From: Zizania palustris
Lineage: Eukaryota > Streptophyta > Magnoliopsida > Poales > Poaceae
Direction of reading: 5' to 3'
DNA length: 64,000 nt
Assembly (NCBI GenBank): GCA_019279435.1
Contig: JAAALK010000286.1
Coordinates: forward strand, 31,061,712 to 31,125,711
Position numbers and translations under genes: made by a program. Below are positions 54,254-63,356 of this stretch, one piece after another. Under the pieces are notes generated by a model that was not told where the DNA came from, did no database searches, and saw only the letters and a program-made list of their open reading frames with translations. Position 1 is the first letter of the stretch. Every line of letters begins with the position of its first letter.

Positions 54254-54954
54254 AGAACTATTATATATGGACGAAACACGGTGAGATGGGCCAAAATCCT
54301 CCTGAAGATTCTGATGTGCCGCAAGATGCTCATCAACATAGAAGAGGTTGTGATCATACATCCGACATAACACATGATGATGTTGATCAACATGATGATG
54401 ATGACGCCTTTGATGTGGAGGAACTGATGCGAAATGTTGCGCCTGAGGTGTTGTTGCAGAGAACTACAACCAAAGGATACGATAACTTTGAAGCACTTGA
54501 CAAAGCATCAAAAAACCTTCTTTACGAGGAACGCCACGGATGCGATAAGCAGTATACTGTGTTGTACACAATTCTTGAGCTTATGAAACTGAAGGCCAGC
54601 AATGGATGGTCTGACACCAGTTTTTCAGATCTTTTACAACTCCTAAAAAAGGTTTTGCCAAAACCCAATGGTTTACCATCTGATACGTACCAAGCAAAGA
54701 AGATGATTTGTCCGTTGACTTGGGGCGTTCAGAAGATTCATGCATGCCCGAACCACTGTATCCTATATCGAAAAGAGTATGGATTGTTAGAGAGATGTCC
54801 GCAGTGCAACGCGAGTCGATACAAACGTCCAAATGACTGTGCGGAGGACTACAATGACCACCAGAAGAAGAATAATAAGAGGTTGCAGAAGAGGAATAAA
54901 ATGTTATTGAAGACCATCCTGGAAAAAAGATGGAGAGGAAAGTTCCGGCGTTAG
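54250..54954 (+). pseudogene. CACTA transposase, central part
   Basis: Continues after the first frameshift: KNYYIWTKHGEM, an acidic linker, LDKASKNLLYEERHGCDKQY, SDLLQLLKKVLPKPNGLPSD and ACPNHCILYRKEYGLLERCPQCNASRYK, typical of the region upstream of the TNP2 core. A second A-run frameshift near 54923-54928 sends it to TAG 54952-54954 while the core goes on in the frame from 54930. Confidence 0.82.
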
Positions 54955-57413
54955 TAATGTGGTACCTACCGGTGATTGATCGCTTGAAACGTATGTTCTC
55001 TAATCCTAGAGATGCTGAACTATTAATCTGGCATTTCGCTGGGCGAAAGAAGGACGGAAAACTTCGGCACCCTGCGGATGCTAGGCAGTGGAAATCATTT
55101 GACTTGGCCCATCCAGATTTCTCGGACGATCCTAGAAATATCAGGATGGGACTTAGCACGGATGGAATGAATCCCTTCGGTGAGATGAGGAACCCACATA
55201 GTACGTGGCCAGTCTTTCTATGCTTGTTCAACATTCCATCATGGTTGTGCCATAAAAGAAAATACCTTATGCTCACTACTCTAATTTTTGGTCCAAAACA
55301 ACCTGGCAATGACATTGATATCTTTCTAGAACCTTTGATGGAGGATATGAAACATCTATGGGAACATGGTGTCTGTGTGTGGGATGAGCACAAGAAAGAG
55401 CACTTCAATCTAAGAGCCATAATCTTTTGCACCATAGCTGACAACCCAGGACGCATGTCCCTAACAGGACAGGTTAAAGGAAAGACAGCATGTGTAGTGT
55501 GTGTGGACCAGACAGAATCTATGCATCTTCCATCATTCGTTAAGACGATATATATGCGACACCACAGATTTTTACCAAAAAACCACAAATATCGAAGAAA
55601 TAGGAACCATTTCGACGGTACAATCGAGCTTGGACAGCCTCCACGAAATCGAGATGGCAAATTTCTATTCGAAATGGTAAAGAATATCAAAGTTGTTTTC
55701 GGAAAGAAGAGGAAGAAATCTGAAAAAATTTCAAAGGACGCTCCATTTAAAAAGCAGTCGATCTTCTTTAGATATTTGCCCTATTGGAAGGAGTTGGAGA
55801 TTGGTCATGCTATCGATACAATGCACGTTGAGAAGAATGTCTTCGAAAGCACTATCGGTATTTTGTTAGACATACCGGGCAAATCAAAAGATGGACTCAA
55901 AGTACGAAGGGACCTTCAAACTCTCGGAATTAGACCCGAGCTTCACCCACAGGAAAGGGCCAATGGAAAATTTTTCCTTCCGGCTGCTAGCTATAACCTC
56001 ACAATTGACGAGAAAAGATCAATCTGCAGGTGTCTACATGGAATTAGAGTTCCAACAGGATTCTCAACGAATATAAAGAATATTGTCTCCGTAGCAGATT
56101 TGAGGATGAGCGGCTACAACACTCATGATTGTCATGTTATGCTTGGGCTATTCCTCGCCATCGCAGTAAGAGGAGTCAAACATTCATTTCTGAAGATGGT
56201 GATAACACGCATGTGTCACTTCTTCAATGTCATATCAAAGAAGGTGATCGACACTGAAGAGTTAAATGAATTACGTAAACAAATGAGGGAGACTATGTGT
56301 CAGCTTGAGATGTGCTTTCCTCCTTCATATTTTGATATTATGGAGCACTATATGATACATATAGCAGACCAAATCTTTGTTCTCGGTCCAACGTACCTGC
56401 ACAATATGTATGCGTACGAGCGTCTAATGGTTATCTTCAAGGGTTACGTACGAAATCGTGCTTATCCAGAGGGTTCCATGATAGAGGGCTACACGACTGA
56501 GGAAGTCATTGAGTGCTATGCAGATTACATAAGAGATGGAAGACCAATAGGAGTTCCCGTGTCGCGGCACCATGGAAGACTCACCGGTAAAGGAACTAAA
56601 GGCAGGAAAATCATACGAGACAATAGTTATCAAAGAATAAGAGAATCACATTACAGTGTAATGCATCAGTTGGCGATTATGAGACCATATGTTGAACAAC
56701 ACCTACAAGAGCTTCGTGAAAAGAATGAAGATCACGATGAACAATGGATTATGAAAGAACACAAAATCTATTTCACATCATGGCTGAGGGATCTAAACCT
56801 TTCGATCGGAGAAACCGACGAAGAGATGATGATAAATAAATTGTCTTACGGTCCATTGAGCATGGTTAAAACATGGCAAGCGTATGACATCAATGGTTTC
56901 ACATTCTATACCAAAGCAAAGGATCAAAGGAGTCAGCGCCAAAATAGTGGTGTTAGAGGAGAAGCAGAAGATAGCACTGGACAAAAGAATGCTTACTATG
57001 GATACATCGAAGAAATATGGGAACTTAACTACGGGAACTCTATAGAAATCCCTGTATTTAAGTGTCAGTGGGTGAGACATCCAGAAGGTGTGGAGGTGGA
57101 TGATTACGGGTTTACGATAGTTGACCTTAATAAGGTGGCTTATAAAGATGACCCTTGGATACTCGCTCAATCCGTGGCACAAGTATTTTACATACTTGAT
57201 CCTAAAGATGAGAAAAAATACATCGTTGCTCCAGGAAAACAAAGAATTGTTGGAGTTGATGGAGTCGAAGACGAAGAAGAATACAATCAGTTTGATGAGG
57301 TGCCGTTTTTCGTTGACATATCAAGGATCAATGTGGTTGAAGCAAAACTATCATTTGGCAGTGTGATTCCTTATCTACGCACCAATGGCGATGGAAAATT
57401 AGTTCAAGGCTAG
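54930..57413 (+). pseudogene. CACTA TNP2-type transposase core, 827 aa
   Basis: Long open frame. TNP2 core (about residues 10-230): MWYLPVIDRLKRMFSN, MGLSTDGMNPFGEM, LMLTTLIFGPKQPGNDIDIF, FNLRAIIFCTIADNPGRMSL and GKTACVVCVDQ. A DUF4218-like region (about 270-510) carries AIDTMHVEKNVFESTIGILL and FPPSYFDIMEHYMIHIADQI. A DUF4216-like region near 690-770 carries IPVFKCQWVRHPEG and DPWILAQSVAQVFYILDP. The start ATG is internal to the original gene. The core itself is intact, but two upstream frameshifts separate it from the N-terminus. Confidence 0.88.
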
Positions 57414-57559
57414 ATCATTTATGTTTAGTTGTAAAATCAATTATGTCATTTATTATTAAAACATTTTCAAGATCAAATGAGGATTGAGTGTTGTGAATTA
57501 TTTCATGTCTTGTAGTTCAAATTGAACTTTTTTTGACTTTGATCATAAAAACACACTTA

Positions 57560-57895
57560 ATGAAATAAAAACAGTAAACTAAGGGAGAAAAAGTAAAGTG
57601 AGGCAGAATAATACCAATTTTTTAAATTTGATAAGTTATGATGTATTTTTATTGTTAAAAAAATCAAGTTCAAACTAGAATTTAATTATGAATAAAAAAG
57701 TAATGAAAATTAGAATAGAAATGTAAAAAAAATGTTTGGATGCTAGCAGCAAGGTTCGAACCTCAAACCGCCTGCAGGCAGCAAGGTTCGAACCTCGAAC
57801 CGCATGGCACCAAGCAACCCCCGCACCACTGCGCTACTAAGTCTTTCTCGACTTGAGTGGCAACGTATGCTAGATAACCCCACCAACGGCGGATT
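57560..57895 (+). repeat. CACTA internal direct repeat, copy 1
   Basis: AT-rich segment beginning near AATAAAAACAGTAAAC, through TAAGTTATGATGTATTTTTA, to GAGTGGCAACGTATGCTAGA. It is repeated at 59380-59705 with about 90 percent identity by eye. The right half holds the tRNA-like boxes. Confidence 0.75.
57785..57836 (-). other. tRNA-like A and B boxes, copy 1
   Basis: Reverse strand: TAGCGCAGTGG (57836-57826) fits the RNA polymerase III A box (TRGYNNARNNG). GGTTCGAACC (57794-57785) fits the B box, 31 bases apart, as in real tRNA genes. There is no cloverleaf that I can confirm, so this is a tRNA-derived motif and not a tRNA gene. Another GGTTCGAACC is about 30 bases further (near 57753). Confidence 0.5.
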
Positions 57896-58030
57896 AGTAG
57901 TGGCGGGCATGATGACGTCACCAGACCGCCACCGCTATCCTTTTAGTAGTGGCGGGCATGCTGACGTCATCATGCCCGCCACTACTAAGACACCTATATA
58001 TATACTTTCCACTCCCGCCGTCCGAAAACC
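57896..58030 (+). promoter_or_regulatory. CACTA promoter-like cassette 2
   Basis: GTAGTGGCGGGC twice with ATGATGACGTCACC and GCTGACGTCATCATG, TATATATATA at 57995-58004, then leader CTCCCGCCGTCCGAAAACC. The same module recurs at 59690-59995 and 61000-61100. Confidence 0.65.
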
Positions 58031-58498
58031 TAGTTTCATTTTCTAAACCCTAAACTCCCGTGTCGCCCCCCTCCTCCCGTCGCCGCCGTCGACGTCCCGG
58101 AGCACGTCGCCGCTGCCCTCCGCCCGTCGCCGCCTTCCTCGGAGCCCGTCGGCGCCGCCCGTCGTCGCCGCCATCCAGTCGATCAGTAAATAATTATTAA
58201 CCTACTTCTTTATTTGGTCTTATTTTATTCGAGCTTAGGGTTAAAATGATGGAGGATTGTTATATTAATTTATGCGTGGTAATATAATTTAGTATAATAT
58301 TACTAGTAGAATGCACTATAACAATAATGTTTTTTAATCTACTGTAAAAAATTTCTGAGAAAAAAATTTCCACTATAACAATAATTTTTTTTAATGTACT
58401 ATAAAAAATTTCTGAGAAAACAAATTTCCACTATAACAATAATGTTTTTTAATGTACTATAATATTACTAGCTTAGGGTTTTTTAATGTTATATCAAT
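58031..58498 (+). other. CACTA leader after cassette 2
   Basis: CCGCCGTCG-rich leader (58060-58180), then AT-rich sequence with a CACTATAACAATAAT repeat three times (58310-58460). No gene is recognised; the AT-rich part resembles an intron. Confidence 0.45.
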
Positions 58499-58512
58499 GT
58501 GACAAAAAAAAT

Positions 58513-59018
58513 GCAGATGGCTCCTCCTAAGATTGAACCAACAAACAGTCGATCCTCAGACTCTACATCAAGTGGCGTGTGGGAGGTTTGCAAATGCGGT
58601 AAAAATAAGGTACATGATGGTATAGTTTGCAGTTGTTTGGCGAAGAAAGTGATTCTCATAATGGACTCCGACTCGGAGGACGACTCGTGATCGCCGCAAC
58701 CAGATAGGGTAAGTGTTGTGCTACGGAAGAATGATGAGACAACCGGTGGTAGAGGGAAACATGCCGAGGCTAGCGGTGGAAAAGGGAAGCATGTAGAGCA
58801 ATGCGGCAGCAAGAGGATGAAGGAGGCAAGATCCTCTTTTTATGCAAATTTTATATTTTTATCATCCAATTCAATCATTGATAATAAGTTGTTCTCACTA
58901 TCGTCGCCGCGTGTATTTTCTTGTTCAGGAACATGGAGAGAAGTTTAGACTGCCTGATGATGCCGAGTTGGTTGAGGATTGGCAAGTTGAGGCTTTTAAT
59001 CTGTTTAACCAGAAATAG
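58513..59018 (+). pseudogene. Unrecognised small ORFs in CACTA, maybe one spliced gene
   Basis: ATG 58513 (MAPPKIEPTNSRSSDSTSSG) reads with Cys-rich VWEVCKCGK and CSCLAKK to an acidic SDSEDDS and TGA 58688-58690. Another stretch, 58930-59018, reads EHGEKFRLPDDAELVEDWQV to TAG after what looks like an acceptor (TTGTTCAG). The region lies downstream of promoter cassette 2. I do not recognise the product; it could be a decayed second CACTA protein or captured sequence. Confidence 0.35.
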
Positions 59019-59379
59019 GTTGGGTTTGTGCCGAGGAAGAAGAAGAAGCTCCAAACCATATCTTTCCTTTGGGTTTGACCAGTAGTGCGTTTCGATGTGT
59101 AAGCTGGTTTCCCCAGCCTGGACTTGTGTTTGTTTACTTGCTTTCAAATAAACATGATGTGTCAAAAGCGAGCCCCCGCACCACCGCGCTACAAAAGTCT
59201 CGATCATATCGTAACAACATGTAATAAAAACACACTTAATAATAAAAACAGTAAACTAAGGGAGAAAAATACCAATTTTTGCAATTAGAATATTGGTGTT
59301 GTATTTTTATTGTACAAAAAGTTTCAATTTCAAAGGAAGAATAAACTATAGATAAGTTATGATGTATTTTTATTGTACA

Positions 59380-59705
59380 TGTTTATTAATGAAATAAAAA
59401 AAGTAAAGTGAGGCATAAAAATACATATTTTCTAATTTGATAAGTTATGATGTATTTTTATTTTTAAAAAATCAAGTTCAAACTAGAATTTAAACATGAA
59501 TAAAAAAGTAATGAAAATTAGAATAGAAATGTAAAAAAATGTTTGGATGCTAGCAGCAAGGTTCGAACCTCAAACCGCCTGCAGGCAGCAAGGTTCGAAC
59601 CTCGAACCGCATGGCACCAAAGCAACCCCCGAACCACTGCGCTACTAAGTGTTTCTCGACATGAGTGGCAATGTATGCTAGATAACCCCACCGATTAGTA
59701 GTGGC
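59380..59705 (+). repeat. CACTA internal direct repeat, copy 2
   Basis: Second copy of 57560-57895. A partial third trace (CCCCCGCACCACCGCGCTAC) lies at about 59174-59193. Between the copies (59210-59380) lies AT-rich sequence of the same type. Confidence 0.75.
59592..59644 (-). other. tRNA-like A and B boxes, copy 2
   Basis: Reverse strand A box TAGCGCAGTGG (59644-59634) and B box GGTTCGAACC (59601-59592), 32 bases apart. Same caveats as copy 1. Confidence 0.5.
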
Positions 59706-59995
59706 GGTCGCATGCTGACGTCAGCGTATGCCTGCCACTACTATGTCTTTGCCCGCTACGATAAATATCAGTGGCGGGCATGCTGACATCAGCATATGCC
59801 CGCCACTACTATACTTTTTTCCACCCGTCCAGACTAAACCCTAGTAGTGGCGATCGGTGACGTCAGCGGCCCGCCACTACTATGTCTTTGCCCGCCACTA
59901 CTACAATAAATATCAGTGGCGGGCATGCTGACATCAGCGTGTGCCCGCCACTACTAATCCGCCTATATAAATTTTTCACTCCCGCCGTCTGAAAA
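59690..59995 (+). promoter_or_regulatory. CACTA promoter-like cassette 3
   Basis: Several GTAGTGGCGG/GCCCGCCACTAC repeats with GCTGACGTCAGC (about 59714), GCTGACATCAGC (twice) and GGTGACGTCAGC. TATATAAA at 59964-59971, then CTCCCGCCGTCTGAAAACC. Confidence 0.65.
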
Positions 59996-60999
59996 CCCTA
60001 AGCCCTAATCTTCTCCCGCTAGTTGCTGCCGCTTCTAGAGCCCGCGCCGCCGTTGTCGGAGCCCGCGCAACCGTTTCCCGGCGTTGTCAACGGAGCCGGC
60101 CCGTCGCCACCATCGAAGCCCGCCACAGCCCCCCGGAGCCCTTCACCGTGCACCGTCCCCGTCGCCGCCCCGGAGACCGCCGCTGCCATCATTTCCCGGC
60201 GCCGTCACCGGAGCCGGCCCGTCGCCACCGTCGGAGCCCGCCACCGCCCCAAGATCCCTTCACCGTGCGCCGTCCCCGCCGCCTCCGTGGAGACCACCGC
60301 CGCCATCGGAGCCCGCTGCCGCCACTAGAGCCCGTTGCCGACACTGGTAGGTTATGGTTTGAATGCATTTTCAGATTGGGTTTGTTGTTTAGAGGAGTTC
60401 ATATTGTTTAGGTTATGGTTTGAATGTGGTTGAATGCATTTTCAAAAGTTGTTGGTTGCTATTGACTCATGAAGAGGGAAGGAAATTAGAGGGGTTTGTA
60501 GGAAAATGGTTCATCTTTACCTTGAATTTTCATAACATTTTCACCTCTGGAATTGAATGGAAGAAAGACACTTTAGACAATAGAAGAGACTGAGCTATTG
60601 CTGCTCATATGATGTATCTCTTTCTTCTGCATTTTAGTTATGAGAAAATGTGGTAGATAATGGTAGATAGCTGGAAAAAATTCTCTTATCATTTTGCTCT
60701 GAAAAGAATTAATGAATTTGGTTAAAAATATATAAATTTATAGTGATGCTAACATGCTACATTTCCCACATTCTTTGGTAACATACATATTGAGATGTAG
60801 TATATATTTGAATCCTATAGGAATGGATTCCTATAGAATTTGCTAAAAATTTATTTGGCTTACCACATGAGAAACAAAGGATTCCATGATGTTAGGGAGT
60901 GAGTCCTATGGAAATTTTCCATGAGCTCAAAGCAAATGTTTATAATCCTATGGAAAAGAGGTATAGGGAGTGAATCCTCAGTATTCTGACAATACTATG
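59996..60999 (+). other. CACTA GC-rich leader and AT-rich spacer after cassette 3
   Basis: 60023-60340 is a GC-rich imperfect repeat (GCCCGCC, CCGTCGCCACC, GGAGCCCG) open in all three frames, so the frames starting at 60023, 60084 and 60148 reflect composition. A splice-donor-like GGTAGGTTATGG follows near 60347. 60420-60999 is AT-rich, with no recognised gene. Confidence 0.5.
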
Positions 61000-61100
61000 C
61001 CCGCCACTACTAAGAGAAAATAGCAGTGGTGGGCAGGATGACATCATCATGCCCGCCACTACTAATCCTCCTATATAAAATTTTGGCTCCCGCCGTCCGA
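61000..61100 (+). promoter_or_regulatory. CACTA promoter-like cassette 4
   Basis: TGCCCGCCACTACTA, AGCAGTGGTGGGC, GATGACATCATCATG, TATATAAA at 61072-61079, and leader GGCTCCCGCCGTCCGAAAACC. Followed by another CCGCCG-rich leader (61130-61215). Confidence 0.62.
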
Positions 61101-61231
61101 AAACCTAGTTTCATTTCTAACTCTCGCGCCGTCGTCCGCCAGTTGCCGCCACTCCCGGAGCCCGCGACACCCTCAAAGCCCATCGCCGTCGTCGCCGAAG
61201 CCCGTCGCCGCCGAACTCCACTTTTTTAGAA

Positions 61232-61620
61232 TAACTTTTAGAGGCCTATGATGCAAATAATAATTGAGTTATCTCTTGTATGTCATCAAGCCGTGCGACA
61301 CATCCATTCCTATCAACAACTTCTTCTTTCTCGTGTTGCTGACAGGGAATGGATGTGCTCACGGTTCCATGGCAGCCATGAACATATTTGAAAAACAACA
61401 CAAAATATGCTGAGGCCTCAACAACACTATGATCAATTTACTACTGTTATTACTTCTAAGGCTACTATACTAATCCTCAAGTTCATCTGGCTGAAGTCCA
61501 ATATTAGATTCCGCAATTCCTTTTAGAGGCCTATGATGCAAATTGTAATTGAGTTATCTCATGTATGTCATCAAGCCGTGAGACACATCCATTCCGGTAC
61601 AGTGTCGCTTTGTAGTAGTG
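61232..61620 (+). repeat. CACTA 3' end with an internal direct and inverted repeat
   Basis: Block TTTTAGAGGCCTATGATGCAAAT...AAGCCGTGCGACACATCCATTCC (about 61227-61300) recurs at 61520-61594. GGAATGGATGTGCTCACGG (about 61349-61367) is the inverse of the end of that block. The element ends with TTTGTAGTAGTG. No subterminal GTAGTGGCGG repeats are found in the last 500 bp, unlike the 5' end. Confidence 0.6.
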
Positions 61621-62676
61621 ATGTTAGATCGAAGCCTGCCTCACGGAGCTGAGGGGCTTCGAACAGAGAAAGATGACTTCGCAGAAACAGTCAAAAAGGC
61701 ATTTACTCCAATCTGCTTCGATCAAAAAGGCAGTACAGTAGAAGGTAAAAAGCTGGCAGTAAGTACTGTAGCTACAGTAGCAGTACTACTTGCAACAGCA
61801 AGAACTAGTACTACTTCTCACGAAGAACACACGCAAGAGATGGACATTCTCAGGAATAAATCAACACAGCTCACCCAATCGAAGCTTCTTGAAACAGTGG
61901 AATAAATGCACACGCTTCAGCAAAGACAAGGAAATAAATCTCACAGAAGTAAAATAAATGCACAGTAACCAGGGAAGAACAAATGCCTGGCGGCGGCGAA
62001 CATAGGAGAGAGAGAAACCGTGAGAGACAAAATGACCCAATGAATGATGCAAAAGTGATTTCTAGAAGGGTAGTCCAAACCCTAGGGATTGGGGTCCTAT
62101 TTATAGGCAGCCCAACACTATGAATATTCTACCAGCCCCTTAGGGTTTTTACAGACTCAAAAATAAAGGAAAAGACTCTACTTCCCTTAGGAATTTTTAC
62201 AGACACAACTGACTGACTGTGGGCCTAGAGTTACAGATGACATATCCGGAAGCTAAGTTTTCGTAGAGACTACAGCTTCTCTTCTGGACAGTCGGATACA
62301 GAATCAATGGTTGTCAGTTTTACGCCGAAACTGACAAAGCCTCCACCGGCTTTGCACCAGGTACCCGGATTGGGCCGGCCCGACTCCGCAGCTCTCTCAG
62401 CCCGGCAATCGCTCACCGCCCGTGTACCTGAGTCAGTCCTGGTCAACAGCCCAGTGGGTCTTCTACTGCTTCTGGCCCAAGCACCCGGATTGGGCCAGCC
62501 CGACTTCGCAGCCTCCTCTGCCCGACAGTCGCTCGCTGCCCGTGTACCTGAGTCACACGCGGCCCATGAAACAGCAGATCTCCTCTCTTCTTCAGTCCTC
62601 TTTGACTATCGTTGACAATGACTCATCACTTCTGGAGCCATGAAGCCCACGCTTTTCAGCATGGCTCCTCAACCAC

Positions 62677-62772
62677 TGAACCCTTCGGTAAATACCTCCG
62701 AACCCCTTCGGAGAGACCCCCTTCGCCCAGAAGGTAGCTTGTCAATCACTCATCACACCTTTAATCTACTCA
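62677..62772 (-). repeat. Copia Q LTR, end piece
   Basis: Continues Q after the M complex (TGAACCCTTCGG). CTTGTCAATCACTCATCACACC is the inverse of a block near the S LTR start, and it ends CTACTCA. The exact Q boundary and its target duplication are not resolved. Confidence 0.45.
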
Positions 62773-63048
62773 AAAATTGAACCCAAGTCGTTATAACTTT
62801 ATTAGGGATAAAATTTACCCGAAATCATCCAATTTGAATCGGACTCAGATTAGGCCGGTTTGACCAGGCCTGTATGGCCGGTCTGACTTGGCCTATATGG
62901 CCGGTCTGACCAGACCCAGTCCAGCTAGAATGAAGTGTCAACTCTGGTCAGACCGGCCAATGCCAGGAAATCACATATTTTCAGCCAAAAGAACCAATTT
63001 TGACATTTTGACAATTTTGACCATTAATGCCACATTTTGCTGTCAACA
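62773..63048 (-). repeat. X2 LTR fragment (right end)
   Basis: GGTCNGACC cluster at 62850-62960, then AATGCCAGGAAATCACATATTTTC...CCATTAATGCCACATTTTGCTGTCAACA. It aligns with the end of the solo X LTR (about 14110-14320) in the same orientation. The terminal TGTCAACA at 63041-63048 is the LTR edge. Confidence 0.7.
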
Positions 63049-63356
63049 CATCGATTCAAGACTCGAAAAGACGATGATGAATTAGTCGATAGGTGTAATA
63101 GAAGGAAAGTTCCAAGGAAGGTGATATGGTATTTCCCTATAATCCCACGTCTCAAGCGGATATTTGTAAATGCCAACAAGTCAAAACGATTGAGGTGGCA
63201 CAAAGAGGGCCATAAGAGCAACTCGATGATACGACACCCAATAGATTCTACTCAATAGAGAACAATTAACTCCACATTTCCAAGGTTTTCTAATGATTGT
63301 AGGAATATTAGATTTGCAATGAGTACCGATGGCATGAACCCTTTTGGCTTGAGCAG
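63049..63356 (+). pseudogene. Fragment of a TNP2-type CACTA transposase
   Basis: Reads RCNRRKVPRKVIWYFPIIPR and LKRIFVNANKSKRLRWHKEG, then after a stop at 63256-63258 and a shift, CRNIRFAMSTDGMNPFGLSS. It matches the TNP2 core start of the element at 54930 (LKRMFSN, MSTDGMNPFG) but is diverged and belongs to another CACTA family. Cut on the left by the X2 LTR and on the right by copia sequence. Confidence 0.78.

Larger units (their letters stand above)
53187..61620 (+). mobile_element. CACTA DNA transposon, 8.4 kb
   Basis: Ends CACTACTACAAA...TTTGTAGTAGTG (terminal inverted repeat of at least 12 bp) with a 3-bp duplication ATG (53184-53186 and 61621-61623). The empty site is preserved in the sister LTR at 43838-43840. 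It contains a broken TNP2 transposase gene (54038-57413), subterminal repeats of the type GTAGTGGCGGGC/GCCCGCCACTAC, internal promoter-like cassettes, and a duplicated AT-rich segment. CACTA elements move by cut and paste using TNP2-type transposase. Confidence 0.95.
42603..62671 (-). mobile_element. Ty1/copia M, SIRE/Maximus type, with a partial tandem copy
   Basis: Order on the plus strand: fragment of gag and PBS (42610-42880), LTR (42882-44888), 3' region, RT-RNase H, integrase, protease, gag, PBS, LTR (52228-62671, holding a CACTA element). The middle LTR is thus shared by two internal regions. ACCAC occurs at 42598-42602 and 62672-62676, just outside both ends, which fits a 5-bp target duplication around the whole complex with its left LTR lost. 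The two LTRs are each 2007 bp once the CACTA and its duplication are removed. Confidence 0.83.
52228..62671 (-). repeat. 5' LTR of M, split by the CACTA element
   Basis: Pieces 52228-53186 and 61621-62671. Without the CACTA (8434 bp) and one ATG it is 2007 bp, the same as the 3' LTR. Differences from it are few and include single-base indels (e.g. near 52255 and 61860). Minus-strand TATAAATA at 62098-62105. Confidence 0.9.

Noticed and set aside
54581..55690. 369-codon minus frame opposite the transposase
   Set aside because: Mirror of the TNP2 coding strand; no recognisable domain of its own.
57740..57850. A functional tRNA gene
   Set aside because: A and B boxes fit, but I cannot build paired arms, and no discriminator/terminator context is clear.
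60023..60411. Pro/Ala-rich frames in the CACTA element
   Set aside because: All three plus frames are open because of GC-rich repeats; no domain, and B-like codon structure is absent.
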